A stretch of 56,369 nucleotides of DNA from Terriglobia bacterium. GTDB taxonomy: Bacteria; Acidobacteriota; Terriglobia; Bryobacterales; Bryobacteraceae. Position 1 is the first letter of the stretch, and each line of letters opens with the position of its first letter. Position numbers and translations under genes: made by a program. The stretch spans positions 1-56,369 of the forward strand of contig PSRJ01000361.1 of assembly GCA_003175985.1 (NCBI GenBank), written 5' to 3'. The notes under the pieces were generated by a model that did no database searches, had not been told where the DNA came from, and saw only the letters and a list, made by a program, of their open reading frames with translations. Below are positions 1 to 8,501 of this stretch, piece by piece.

Positions 1-1
1 G

Positions 2-1831
2 GTGAATCCAGCCGCTGTGCCGAACGATCCGTCTACCTGGAAGGTGCTCGGCCAATCCATCCAGCGCGTCGACATTCCCGCAAAATCCAAAGGCTCCTTC
101 CAGTACGTGCAGAAGGTTCGTGTTCCGGGCATGCTTCACGGCAGAGTCGTCCGGCCGCCCGCCCTGGGCGCGCATGTCCAGAACGTGGACCCCAGCGCCC
201 TCGCTGGCCTGCCCGGCAGCCCGCAGTTGGTACAGGTCAATGATTTTGTCGGTGTCGTCGCCGACACGGAATGGCATGCGAATAACGCCGCAGCGGCGCT
301 TTCTTCCGCAATCAACTGGTCGGCGGGCGATTCCATTCCCAACCAGGCTGACCTCTACACGTACATCACGCAGCAGCCATCGAGAGACTCTTTCGCCGTC
401 AACACCGGAGACGTGGACACCGCCATGGCCGCGGCCGCGAAGACCCTCAGTGCCCAGTATCTTTACCCCTTCCAGATGCACGGGTCGCTGGCCAGTTCGT
501 GCGCGGTCGTGGACGTCCGCGGCGGCACCGGGAGGGCGGCGACCGTCAAGGCTTGGTCCGCGACGCAGAGCGTCTATGACGTGCGCGCTTACCTGTCTAC
601 TCTGCTGGGTATTCCCGAAGCCAACATTCAGGTCATACAGGTGGAAGGCTCCGGCTGCTACGGCGGAAACGGCGCCGACCCGGTGACTTTCGATGCCGCG
701 CTTCTTTCCCAGGCTGTCGGCAAGCCTGTCCGTCTGCAGTACAGCCGCCGCGATGAAATGACCGGTGGTGAACACTATGGCCACCCGATGGTGAGCAATG
801 AAAAGGTTGGCCTCGATGCCAATGGCACCATCGTCGCGTGGGACTACGAAAGCGTCCTGGCGGCGCGCGGCGAAGGCCCGCTGGCGGGCTTCACCTTTGG
901 AGGAGCTGGCGGGCCCGGCAACTTCATTCCGGGCGCGCTCGCGGGATTCCCCGAATCCAAGGTTGCTCCCACACGCACGCCGGCTAATCCTGCCCCTGGT
1001 CCGTTTTGGAATTTTGGCAACTCCGTGCCGCCATACTCCAGCGGTAAGATCAACGGCATTAGTTTGGGCACCGGCACTGTGGCCAGCCAGCGCTCGCTGA
1101 ACCGGATCGTACAATCTCCGTTGTGGACCTCCTATCTACGCTCTCCCGATCACATTCAGAACACCTGGGCCCATGAGAGCTTCATGGATGAAATTGCGGC
1201 CAGTGTGAAGGCGGACTCTGTCGCCTATCGTCTGCGCCATCTGACGGACCCACGGCTTATCGGCGTCATCAACGCCGTTGCACAGAAAGCGGGCTGGGAT
1301 ACGCGCCCTTCGCCCAAGCCCGGAAATGCCCGCACCGGCGTGGTCAGTGGCCGGGGCGTCTCCTGCGTTCTGTACTCGGGCTTCGACGGATATGTCGCTC
1401 TGATCGCCCAAGTCAGCGTCAACCAGGAAACCGGCGTCATCACGGTTACGAAAGTCACCGCGGGCCTCGACACGGGCCCCGTGATAAATCCCAATGGGCT
1501 CGCCAACCAGATGGAGGGTCAGGTGATCCAGGGAATAAGCCGCGCGCTGGTTGAGGAAGTAAGGTTCCGTAGCCAGCCGGGAGGCGGTTTTGTCAGTTCG
1601 GTCGACTGGAACAGCTACCCTGTTTTGAGTTTCGGCAACCCCCTTCCCGAAATCGACACGGTCATGATTAACAATCTGAAGGTAGCGCCTACCGGCGCTG
1701 GCGAGACCGTGATCACGCTCGTGGCATCCGCCATCGGCAATGCCGTGTACGATGCCACAGGCGTTCGCATGCGGCAGATTCCGTTGACTCCGGCGAACTT
1801 CCTCGCGGCGAAAGCGGCGCAGAAGGTCTAA
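2..1831 (+). CDS. Molybdopterin-binding subunit of a xanthine dehydrogenase/isoquinoline 1-oxidoreductase-type hydroxylase (5' partial)
   Basis: The reading frame is open to the left edge, so the true start lies outside the window; about 609 residues are visible, against roughly 700-780 for full-length IorB-type subunits. The visible part has the aldehyde oxidase/xanthine dehydrogenase a/b hammerhead region near the start (residues about 40-60, with PGMLHGRVVRPP) followed by the Mo-cofactor domains. Near the C-terminus PTGAGETVI (about 565-573) matches the region that carries the catalytic glutamate in this family. The protein hydroxylates aldehydes or N-heterocycles, probably in the periplasm, and normally pairs with a small 2Fe-2S subunit, which would lie upstream. 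The diheme cytochrome c gene starts 9 nt downstream and is a plausible electron acceptor. The substrate cannot be read from the sequence. Confidence 0.85.
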   Translation: MNPAAVPNDPSTWKVLGQSIQRVDIPAKSKGSFQYVQKVRVPGMLHGRVVRPPALGAHVQNVDPSALAGLPGSPQLVQVNDFVGVVADTEWHANNAAAALSSAINWSAGDSIPNQADLYTYITQQPSRDSFAVNTGDVDTAMAAAAKTLSAQYLYPFQMHGSLASSCAVVDVRGGTGRAATVKAWSATQSVYDVRAYLSTLLGIPEANIQVIQVEGSGCYGGNGADPVTFDAALLSQAVGKPVRLQYSRRDEMTGGEHYGHPMVSNEKVGLDANGTIVAWDYESVLAARGEGPLAGFTFGGAGGPGNFIPGALAGFPESKVAPTRTPANPAPGPFWNFGNSVPPYSSGKINGISLGTGTVASQRSLNRIVQSPLWTSYLRSPDHIQNTWAHESFMDEIAASVKADSVAYRLRHLTDPRLIGVINAVAQKAGWDTRPSPKPGNARTGVVSGRGVSCVLYSGFDGYVALIAQVSVNQETGVITVTKVTAGLDTGPVINPNGLANQMEGQVIQGISRALVEEVRFRSQPGGGFVSSVDWNSYPVLSFGNPLPEIDTVMINNLKVAPTGAGETVITLVASAIGNAVYDATGVRMRQIPLTPANFLAAKAAQKV

Positions 1832-1840
1832 GTCGTCGGA

Positions 1841-3259
1841 ATGCGCGCGGCCCCCATTTTTGCGATCGTCTCTTCGGGGGCCGTGCTCGGTTTAGGCGCC
1901 GCCCTGCTATTCGCGCAACAGCAGCCCCGCGCGGCGCCGGATTCCCGCGTTCTGGAAACCCGCTACGAGATTGGCTACCCATGGTGGGATGCAAGCCGCG
2001 GCACGCCCCTTCCCGCGTCGAAGACGTTCAGGGACCCTTCGGGGCAGCTCCGGCTCCTGAATACGTCGGGCGCAGTTGAGACCGACGGCCACCCCTTCTT
2101 TACCCCATTGGGCTCCAACGGGCGCGCCTGTATCACCTGTCACCAGCCCACCAGCGCGATGAGCCTTTCGGTCGATCTGATCCGCCCGCGCTGGGCCGAT
2201 ACCGATGGCAAAGACCCCCTGTTCGCAGCTATCGACGGCTCCAATTGCCCGAACCTCCCCCAGGAAAAAGAAGAGTCGCATTCGCTCTTGCTGGAGCGGG
2301 GCCTCTTTCGCATTGCTCTCCCGTGGCCACCCGTAACTGCCTCCGGCCGGCCCCTCAAGCCGGATTTCCGGATCGAAGTGGTGCGCGACCCAACCGGCTG
2401 CAACAAGAATCCGGCTTCCATCTCCGTGTACCGCCGCCCGCGCGTGGCGGCCAACCTGAAGTACGTCGCCCTGCCCACCGGCGTCACGCTTATGGCCGAT
2501 GGCCGCGAGCCTAACCTCCAGTCGCAGGCTACAACTGCCGCGATCACTCACGAGCAGGCATCGGCCGCTCCCACTCCGGCGCAGCTTAAACAGATCGAGG
2601 ATTTCGAACGCCAGCTCTTTATGGCGCAACACTCGGATGCCTTCGCCGGCCTTCTCGGCGAACCCGGCGGACCTCCACTGCTCGGCGCCGATAATCTGGC
2701 TAGCGGCGTCGCAGGCGCCGGCCCCATGCCCACAGCCGGCAGCCTCGCCGCGGCGTTCGATCCCTGGCGGAATCTGAACGCGCCGAATCTCGCCATCCTC
2801 CAGCGCACTTTTCGTTCATCGGTCCTGCGGGGTGTCGATCTGTTCGCCTCGCGTGAGTTCGGCTTGCCGGATGGCAAGCGGGGCACCTGCGCCACCTGCC
2901 ACCGGCCCGGCATTAATCGTTCCATCGACATCGGCACTACGAATCTGCCGGCCGCGAAAGAATCACCCGAACTGCCGCTGTTCCGCATCACGTGCGATGC
3001 CTCGGCCCCGCCTCACCCGCAACTGGGCCGGACCTTCTTAACTCAGGACCCCGGCCGCGCACTCATCACCGGAAAGTGCGCAGACGCCGGCGCCATCCTG
3101 ATGCAGCAGTTCCGCGGACTCACCGCCCGCGCGCCCTACTTCGCTAACGGCTCCGCCGCCGGCCTGAACGAACTCGTAGACTTCTACGATCGCCGCTTCC
3201 AGATCGGGCTCACGGACAAAGAGAAACAGGACCTCGCGAATTTCCTAAGCATCCTGTAG
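1841..3259 (+). CDS. Periplasmic diheme cytochrome c (cytochrome c peroxidase-like)
   Basis: This is a 472-residue protein with an N-terminal signal segment (about residues 1-26, hydrophobic through LGLGAALLFAQ). It has two covalent heme c sites, CITCH at 97-101 and CATCH at 350-354, about 250 residues apart. The N- and C-terminal halves resemble diheme cytochrome c/MauG-like proteins, although the spacing is longer than in classical CcpA. It starts 9 nt after the molybdenum hydroxylase gene and is probably co-transcribed, so I infer that it takes electrons from that enzyme. A peroxidase role is possible, but I cannot identify the distal heme ligands that would decide it. Confidence 0.75.
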   Translation: MRAAPIFAIVSSGAVLGLGAALLFAQQQPRAAPDSRVLETRYEIGYPWWDASRGTPLPASKTFRDPSGQLRLLNTSGAVETDGHPFFTPLGSNGRACITCHQPTSAMSLSVDLIRPRWADTDGKDPLFAAIDGSNCPNLPQEKEESHSLLLERGLFRIALPWPPVTASGRPLKPDFRIEVVRDPTGCNKNPASISVYRRPRVAANLKYVALPTGVTLMADGREPNLQSQATTAAITHEQASAAPTPAQLKQIEDFERQLFMAQHSDAFAGLLGEPGGPPLLGADNLASGVAGAGPMPTAGSLAAAFDPWRNLNAPNLAILQRTFRSSVLRGVDLFASREFGLPDGKRGTCATCHRPGINRSIDIGTTNLPAAKESPELPLFRITCDASAPPHPQLGRTFLTQDPGRALITGKCADAGAILMQQFRGLTARAPYFANGSAAGLNELVDFYDRRFQIGLTDKEKQDLANFLSIL

Positions 3260-3285
3260 GGCATGCTCTTCCGGCTGAGAATTAG

Positions 3286-3942
3286 ATGCCTCTCCAGAAT
3301 CGTGTAGACCCTTACGGCACGATTTTTCGTTCGCCGGCGCGGGGAACGATGATGGGGAATCGCGGCGGCGTGCTGCATAATGAGGAGCGCATGATCGTGC
3401 GCAGATACAAGAGCCGCCGCTGGATTGCTTGCCTGCTTGACTTCCGGGGACGCTGGCGTCGCGTGATGACTCCCGGCCGCTATACGGAATTGTTTTTTCT
3501 GGACGAAGCAGTTGCCTTCGCGGCAGGCCACAGACCGTGCGCGGAGTGCCGGCGAGACCGGTTTCTGGCATTTCAGAATGCCTGGAAGCTCCGCAGGGCG
3601 AATCGGCTGCAGGCCGCCCGGGCGGGTGACATCGATCTCGTTCTACATCGCTACCGTATCGATGAAAAGGGGAGGAAAGTCACCTACAAGGCTCCGCTGC
3701 GCTCGTTGCCCAACGGTTGTTTCATTGAGATCGATGGAGCCGCCTCGCTGGTGTGGGACGACGCCCTCTTGCTGTGGACACCGGATGGCTATGCGAAGAA
3801 AGCACCGCGCCCCCGTGGTATGACGGTAACGGTTTTGACCCCCCGGCCGATCGTGGAATGCTTCCGGCATGGCTACCAGCCGGAAACACACGCGTCGCGG
3901 GCGGCGCTGGCAGGGTATGGAATCGCGATGGTGCGGCCATGA
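3286..3942 (+). CDS. Conserved hypothetical protein with an HRPCAECRR motif
   Basis: The 218-residue protein is predicted to be soluble and cytoplasmic. It begins with a conserved-looking block (VDPYGTIF, then a GNRGG loop at about 23-27), followed by basic segments RRYKSRRWIACL and FRGRWRR. A Cys pair, HRPCAECRRD at about 83-92, looks like half of a metal site. I recognise the overall pattern as a widespread uncharacterised family but cannot assign a function. The ATG at 3286 is preferred because the VDPYG block just after it appears to belong to the family; the upstream ribosome-binding site is weak. Its 3' end overlaps the beginning of the decayed acetyltransferase in another frame. Confidence 0.6.
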   Translation: MPLQNRVDPYGTIFRSPARGTMMGNRGGVLHNEERMIVRRYKSRRWIACLLDFRGRWRRVMTPGRYTELFFLDEAVAFAAGHRPCAECRRDRFLAFQNAWKLRRANRLQAARAGDIDLVLHRYRIDEKGRKVTYKAPLRSLPNGCFIEIDGAASLVWDDALLLWTPDGYAKKAPRPRGMTVTVLTPRPIVECFRHGYQPETHASRAALAGYGIAMVRP

Positions 3943-3943
3943 T

Positions 3944-4174
3944 TCGCATGGAACGCTGGGAACCGGAATCGCGCGCGCGTTGATGGCCGCGGTGCACGAA
4001 GAGGCGCGAATGGCTGGACGAAGGCTGCTGACGCTTGATACTTTGACGGGCGGCGCGGCAGAGCCGCTGTATCTGTCCATGGGATATGTGGTAAGCGGCG
4101 TGATTCCCGAATATGCGCTGAACTACAATTCCAACGCGATTGAGCCGACTACCGTGATGTACAAGAGGCTATAA
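3944..4174 (+). pseudogene. 3' remnant of a GNAT N-acetyltransferase gene
   Basis: About 76 codons match only the C-terminal half of a GNAT acetyltransferase: LGTGIARALM corresponds to the acetyl-CoA-binding (R/Q)xxGxG/A loop, followed by LLTLDTLTGGAAEPLYLSMGY and a closing segment ending VMYKRL. The N-terminal beta strands are missing, and the sequence upstream in this frame (3869-3943) is only the shifted reading of the preceding gene. The expected RGxGIG has become LGTGIG-like, so the loop is also altered. I call it a truncated relic. A short functional protein starting from an internal codon is possible but unlikely. Confidence 0.65.
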
Positions 4175-4417
4175 AAAGGGGGGTAGAAATCACAGATTGA
4201 CGCCGACTCCCCGGCTACAACACAACGCCCACGCGCGCCACCGAATGCCGCAGGCGTTTCATCTACGCGGCGCCCGGCCGACCCAGAGTTTATCGTCACG
4301 GATGCGGCGCAGGCATTTCGAATCTTCGCGCGGAGTCGAGGCATCCCGGCGACATGCGAGGTGCTAAGTGCCAACCCGGCAATGAGAAAAAATATCCGCG
4401 GAGGGCGTGATTGACGT
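4175..4417. other. Intergenic stretch before the RAYT locus, no gene supported
   Basis: This stretch lies between the GNAT relic and the repeats around the RAYT gene. A plus-strand frame is open from 4187 to 4414 but has no ATG, GTG or TTG in a useful place and no ribosome-binding site, so it is not called. No RNA gene or clear promoter is visible. Together with the relic, it suggests a region that tolerates decay and insertion. Confidence 0.5.
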
Positions 4418-4427
4418 GTGGGGCAGC
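4418..4427 (+). repeat. Outer 10-bp inverted repeat, left (GTGGGGCAGC)
   Basis: GTGGGGCAGC at 4418-4427 is matched by its exact reverse complement at 5097-5106, the two copies bracketing the RAYT gene and its inner REP-like hairpins. The same 10-mer pair bounds the short inverted-repeat element at 20282-20348. Confidence 0.55.
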
Positions 4428-4477
4428 TTGGAGTTTCCACATTTCATTGAGACTTTGCCGTCCTACGAAACCCTGTT

Positions 4478-4505
4478 TTGGTGGGGCAGGCGGTTTCGCC
4501 TGCCA
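4478..4505 (+). repeat. REP-like hairpin, left of the RAYT gene
   Basis: This 28-bp sequence has its exact reverse complement at 5049-5076. It contains a perfect stem-loop: 8-nt arms GGCAGGCG (4485-4492) and CGCCTGCC (4497-4504) around GTTT, preceded by the conserved foot TTGGTGGG. A short foot plus an imperfect or perfect palindrome is typical of REP sequences recognised by RAYT transposases. The inverted placement of two copies around a RAYT gene is the usual arrangement (REPtron-like). Confidence 0.8.
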
Positions 4506-4514
4506 CATCGCGCC

Positions 4515-5126
4515 ATGCCCGAATACCGCCGAAGATTGCCGCATTACCATCCCGATCACGCCTATCTGTTCCTAACCTGGCGGCTGTGGGGAACACTGCC
4601 GGCCAAGGTGGAGGCTGCTCGAGTGCCCGCCACCGCTGGCCACGCGTTTGTAGCTCAAGACCGTGCCCTGGATGGGCACTGCCCGGGGCCGGCTTGGCTG
4701 CGGGACCCGCGCATCGCAAATCTGGTAGCCCACGCCATTGTGATCGGGGAGAGCGAACGGCACTTCTACGAACTCTGCGCCTGGGTGGTGATGCCGAACC
4801 ACGTGCATCTGCTGATTCTTCCCCAGGTTTCTGTAGCGGTACTGATGCGATGGTTAAAGGGATCAACGGCGAGGGCGGCGAATCGCATTCTGGATCGAAC
4901 CGGGCAACGGTTCTGGCAGGACGAATCCTGGGACCACTACCTTCGTAACTCAGATCAACTCAACCGGAGCATCGCGTATATTGAGGGAAACCCGGTTTCC
5001 GCGGGTTTGGCGGACTCGGCGGAGGACTGGCCTTGGTTTAGTGCGGGATGGCAGGCGAAACCGCCTGCCCCACCAAGCCTGGCTTCTCAAGGGCAGGCTG
5101 CCCCACGCTCAGCTTCGCAGCCTTAG
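4515..5126 (+). CDS. REP-associated tyrosine transposase (RAYT, IS200-like Y1 HUH family)
   Basis: The protein is a 203-residue Y1/HUH nuclease. The HUH metal-binding pair sits in VVMPNHVHLLI, and the nucleophilic tyrosine is most likely in the C-terminal helix SIAYIEGNPV. RAYTs cut and join single-stranded REP DNA and are thought to spread REP elements. I chose the ATG at 4515 because homologous proteins begin with a short basic stretch before HPDHAYLFLTWR; an in-frame upstream GTG at 4407 would start within the left repeats. The last residues (WQAKPPAPP and beyond) are encoded by the right-hand REP hairpin, and the stop overlaps the 3' end of the convergent HupE-like gene by 18 bp. The catalytic residues are present, so the protein could be active. 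Confidence 0.85.
   Translation: MPEYRRRLPHYHPDHAYLFLTWRLWGTLPAKVEAARVPATAGHAFVAQDRALDGHCPGPAWLRDPRIANLVAHAIVIGESERHFYELCAWVVMPNHVHLLILPQVSVAVLMRWLKGSTARAANRILDRTGQRFWQDESWDHYLRNSDQLNRSIAYIEGNPVSAGLADSAEDWPWFSAGWQAKPPAPPSLASQGQAAPRSASQP
5049..5076 (-). repeat. REP-like hairpin, right of the RAYT core, inside its 3' coding end
   Basis: This is the exact reverse complement of 4478-4505, with arms at 5050-5057 and 5062-5069 around AAAC. It is read through by the RAYT frame, adding a WQAKPPAPP-type tail to the protein. Confidence 0.8.
5097..5106 (-). repeat. Outer 10-bp inverted repeat, right (GCTGCCCCAC)
   Basis: This is the partner of 4418-4427. It ends 2 nt before the last codon of the convergent HupE-like gene (stop at 5109-5111 on the minus strand), so the element boundary abuts that gene. 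Confidence 0.55.
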
Positions 5127-6068
5127 AAAGAACCAGATCATTCCGAACGCCAATAAGGCGCAGGCCGAAACTTGGACGGGGCGCAAGGCCCGTGCGATCC
5201 GGCTGAATCGCGAGAAGACCAGCCAGAAGATCGCGATCGCGATCGCTTCCGCGAGCCCGGCGCCGGCCAGCACGTAACCGGCATGATAGTTGGTCGATTG
5301 CACGAACAGGTGAAAGTACAGGCCGTGAAAGGCGCCCAGCACCGCCGCGATTACCCAGCGCGCGCCGGCTTGCGGTAGCAGCAGAATCTCCACCGCCAGA
5401 TAGGCCACCGAGAGCGCGGCGGCGGCTTCCACGAATCGGGGCGCGGGCTGGAACGTGGTGCGCGGCATGAGCAGCACCGAAGCGATCTGCCCGGCCAGGA
5501 ACATCGCCGCCAGCGCCAGCAACTCTTTCCTGCTTCGCGCCGCCAAAACCAGGGCCGCCAGAAACACAAGCTGCACGAGGCCTGCCCAGGCGCGGATGAA
5601 ACCGGCCCCCGTCTCGGTGATGGCGATCTCGGCCGGAGTCGGCGGGCGGAAGCGCAGCGTCGCGCGCGAAAACGTAAGATCGAACACGGCCTGGTCCAGC
5701 TTGCCGCCCATCGCCGCACGCAGCAGGTGTACGTGGTTGGGAACGGTGATCGAGGGATAGCCGCACGCCACGTCGATGTAGTCGGGCGGGACCGCGAATT
5801 CGTAATCCGCGGTGCAGATATAGGTGGCGGCCGGCGCATCCGTGATGCAGGTTTTGGATAGGAGCCGCGCCTCGCGAAGGCCGCTCGAAAAATGAATGCT
5901 TTCGAAAATCGAGCGCTCCGGGTCTTTAATGTGCGCCACTTCGTAGAGCGGCATCCGCAGCTCGTAATGGGCGCGAACGCCATCCACCGTGAGATCGCCC
6001 GAGCTCATGCTCATCACGTGCGCCAGGGCGGGAATCGGCAGCAGGGCCAGCCAGAGGACGCGCCTCAT
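5109..6068 (-). CDS. HupE/UreJ-like membrane protein
   Basis: The 319-residue protein starts with a signal-like segment (MRRVLWLALLPIPALAH). A soluble extracytoplasmic domain of about 150 residues follows, then six or seven hydrophobic segments (about 160-319). The TM part, with GAFHGLYFHLF and AGAGLAEAIAIAIFW, resembles HupE/UreJ family proteins, some of which act as metal (Ni/Co) or accessory permeases; the specific role here is unknown. Its ATG overlaps the stop of the upstream AI-2E-type permease gene (ATGA at 6065-6068), so the two are translationally coupled. It is the last gene of a four-gene minus-strand operon and collides with the RAYT gene at its 3' end. Confidence 0.7.
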   Translation of the reverse strand: MRRVLWLALLPIPALAHVMSMSSGDLTVDGVRAHYELRMPLYEVAHIKDPERSIFESIHFSSGLREARLLSKTCITDAPAATYICTADYEFAVPPDYIDVACGYPSITVPNHVHLLRAAMGGKLDQAVFDLTFSRATLRFRPPTPAEIAITETGAGFIRAWAGLVQLVFLAALVLAARSRKELLALAAMFLAGQIASVLLMPRTTFQPAPRFVEAAAALSVAYLAVEILLLPQAGARWVIAAVLGAFHGLYFHLFVQSTNYHAGYVLAGAGLAEAIAIAIFWLVFSRFSRIARALRPVQVSACALLAFGMIWFFLRLRS

Positions 6069-7132
6069 AAACGGACCGGGCTGGTGGGCGCGAGGCGCGA
6101 GCTCAGGCGGGCCCGGCGGAAGCGCACATACAGAACCCGGGCCAGCGCCAACGTGGGAACCGACAAAAAAGTCCCGGCAATTCCCGCCAGTTCGGCGCCC
6201 GCGAATACTCCGAATAACACCAGCAGCGGATGCAGTTCCACGCCCTTCCCCATCAGGTGCGGAGAGATCACGTAATCCTGGACTACGCGGTAGGCCAGCA
6301 GGAAGATCAGCACCACGAGCACGGGCGCGCCCGAGACAGCGGCGATGATCAGAATGATGGCGCCCGCGGTCAACGGCCCGATCATGGGGATGAACTCCAG
6401 GATTCCGGCCACGGCCGCCAGCAGCAGCGCGTAAGGCATCCCGGTGATCGCGAAAAAGATGCTGTAGGCGGTGAACGCCGCAAGCGACAGAAACACCAGC
6501 GCGCGCATGTAGTGGGCCAGCAGGAGGTGAATATCCGCCAGCAGATCGTCGAGCAGCACTCGCCGCGGTCCGTCATCCACCAGGTCCAGAATGTGCTGGC
6601 GGATCACGTGCGCGTCCTTTAAGAAGAAGAATCCCAGGATCGGGATGATGACCACGTAAATCAAATCGCTGGCTACGGTCAGAAGCTTCAAACCCGCCCT
6701 GGTGAGCGCTGAGACAATATCGTTGGTACGCGATCCGATCTCGGCCCGGGCCCGGCTGACGATCTGTTCCTTGAGCGAATTGATAGGCGCCGGGGCCGAA
6801 GGGCTGGGCTTCTGCCAGCTCGCCAGCATATCGGGGAACCGCTTTGCCAGGGTATTGGCCTCCTCCACTACGCGCGCACCGATCTGGGCTCCGAGGAGGA
6901 TGACCAGTCCCACGAAAATGACATACGCCAGAGCGAGCGCCAGTGTGCGCGTCCGGCTGCTGGGAAGAAGCCGGTCCAGGAAATTCACCAGAGGCGAGAG
7001 CAGATAGGCAAACAGCAGCGCCAGGATAAAGACAAACAGCGTGGTGCGGACTACGTAGAGCAGCACCAGCAGCAGCACGATCAGAGCGGCCGTCCAAACA
7101 CTGCGCGCGGCATGGCGGTCGATCCCCAGCAT
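6065..7132 (-). CDS. AI-2E/PerM family membrane transporter
   Basis: The 355-residue integral membrane protein has the pattern of the AI-2E transporter family. Two or three N-terminal TM segments include the signature LLFAYLLSPLVNFLDR; a hydrophilic periplasmic region (about 95-145) follows, then a C-terminal TM cluster containing GILEFIPMIGPL and YRVVQDYVISPHLMGKGVELHP. Members include TqsA (AI-2 export) and Na+/H+ antiporters, so the substrate cannot be named. It begins 13 nt after the CorC-like gene and ends in an ATGA overlap with the HupE-like gene. Confidence 0.85.
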   Translation of the reverse strand: MLGIDRHAARSVWTAALIVLLLVLLYVVRTTLFVFILALLFAYLLSPLVNFLDRLLPSSRTRTLALALAYVIFVGLVILLGAQIGARVVEEANTLAKRFPDMLASWQKPSPSAPAPINSLKEQIVSRARAEIGSRTNDIVSALTRAGLKLLTVASDLIYVVIIPILGFFFLKDAHVIRQHILDLVDDGPRRVLLDDLLADIHLLLAHYMRALVFLSLAAFTAYSIFFAITGMPYALLLAAVAGILEFIPMIGPLTAGAIILIIAAVSGAPVLVVLIFLLAYRVVQDYVISPHLMGKGVELHPLLVLFGVFAGAELAGIAGTFLSVPTLALARVLYVRFRRARLSSRLAPTSPVRL

Positions 7133-7145
7133 GACTGTGCCAATT

Positions 7146-8489
7146 CTAACTCGGGACGGCTTGTTCGGGCAGCTTTTCCACCCGTACGCGCGCGATGCGA
7201 TTCCTCTCCATGGCCAGAACCGTGAACCGGCGCCCCTGGTATTCCAGCGTCTCCCCTACCCGCGGAATCTCTCCCAGCCGGAAGAGCAGGAAGCCTGCCA
7301 ATGTTTCGAATCCGGCATCGGAAGGGATCTCCAACCCCAGGGTCGACTCCAGGTCGCGCACGCGTGTGGCGCCATCCAGCTCCACTTCGTCGGTTTCGAC
7401 GAGCCGCGGCCCGCTCTTTTCCACGTGCTCGTCTTCAATCCTTCCCACCACCTGGCTGAGGACGTCCTTAACCGTGAGCATCCCCACAATCGTTCCGAAC
7501 TCGTCGACGACCATGGCCATGTGCGAGCGGCCCTGCCGGAACTCTTCCAGCATCTGCGAAAGCGGCTTGGTCTCGGGGACTACGGTGTGCTTGCGCAGGA
7601 GGCGCGCGACCCGAAACGCGCGGCTGGGGCTGCCGGAGCGGATGGCCTTCCGCCGCTCCTCCCATACCGGCAGCAGGTCCTTGTAATGCAGAATGCCGAT
7701 GATCTTTTCGGGAGTGCCCTGGTAAACCGGCAGGCGGGAGTGCCGCCGCTCGATCATCGTGTTCAGCACCTGGTCGAGCGTGGCATCGGCGGGAATGGAG
7801 ACGATATCGTTGCGCGGCACCATCACCTCGCGCACCGAAATGTTGCTGAGGTCGAGCACGCGATGGATCATATCTTCCTGGGCCTCGGGAAGGTAACCCA
7901 ACCCGCGGCTGGAACTGACAATCAGCTTCAACTCTTCCGAGGAGTGGCCGCCGGCGTGAGGCGCCGATTGGAGGCGCAGCGCGTGCGTGATGGCATTGGC
8001 GGAACGTTCGATGGTGACGACGAACGCCGTCGAGACGCGATAGAAGACGAGCAGCGGCGGAGCCACCAGCATCGCCAGGCGGTCGGCTTTGGCGATACCG
8101 ACATTTTTGGGGACCACTTCGCCTACAACGACGTGGAAATAGCTGATGATGAGGAACGCCGCGATGAAGGCCAGGCTGTGCAGAAAAGCCGCGCCCAGGC
8201 TGGGCAGCCAGGGGTTCAGCAGAGCCGAGAGGATTTGATACATCGTGTCCTCGCCGGCCCAGCCGAGGCCGAGGCTGGCCAGAGTGACTCCCACTTGTGT
8301 CACGGAAAGCAGGCGGCCCGGATTTGCCAGCAGATTGAGAGCTGCCTGCGCGCCTGTCTGCCCTTCATCGGCCATCTGGCGCAAGCGCGAATGACGCACG
8401 GAAATCAGCGATACCTCGGCGCCCGCAAAGAATCCGTTGATCGCAATCAACAGAATCACCAGCAAGAGACGCAGAGGTAAGTAGCTCAC
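7146..8489 (-). CDS. CorC/HlyC-type CNNM-family protein (DUF21-CBS-CorC_HlyC)
   Basis: The 447-residue protein has three parts. An N-terminal DUF21 membrane domain with about four TM segments (1-190) includes GFFAGAEVSLISVR and GEVVPKNVGIAKAD. A pair of CBS domains (about 215-340) includes VMVPRNDIVSIP and MAMVVDEFGTIVGMLTVKD. A CorC_HlyC domain lies at the C-terminus (about 360-440). Related proteins are implicated in Mg2+/Co2+ efflux or membrane integrity; older 'hemolysin' names are misleading. It follows the S1/P1 nuclease gene by 12 nt in the same operon. Confidence 0.9.
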   Translation of the reverse strand: MSYLPLRLLLVILLIAINGFFAGAEVSLISVRHSRLRQMADEGQTGAQAALNLLANPGRLLSVTQVGVTLASLGLGWAGEDTMYQILSALLNPWLPSLGAAFLHSLAFIAAFLIISYFHVVVGEVVPKNVGIAKADRLAMLVAPPLLVFYRVSTAFVVTIERSANAITHALRLQSAPHAGGHSSEELKLIVSSSRGLGYLPEAQEDMIHRVLDLSNISVREVMVPRNDIVSIPADATLDQVLNTMIERRHSRLPVYQGTPEKIIGILHYKDLLPVWEERRKAIRSGSPSRAFRVARLLRKHTVVPETKPLSQMLEEFRQGRSHMAMVVDEFGTIVGMLTVKDVLSQVVGRIEDEHVEKSGPRLVETDEVELDGATRVRDLESTLGLEIPSDAGFETLAGFLLFRLGEIPRVGETLEYQGRRFTVLAMERNRIARVRVEKLPEQAVPS

Positions 8490-8501
8490 GGCAGCCGCGC
8501 T

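Noticed and set aside
4187-4414. 76-codon plus-strand open frame before the RAYT
   Set aside because: No start codon near the beginning and no ribosome-binding site; it may be a relic but cannot be supported.
7131-8480. 449-codon plus-strand open frame
   Set aside because: It is antisense to the CorC-like gene, rich in His/Arg/Gln and without known motifs, as expected for a shadow frame.
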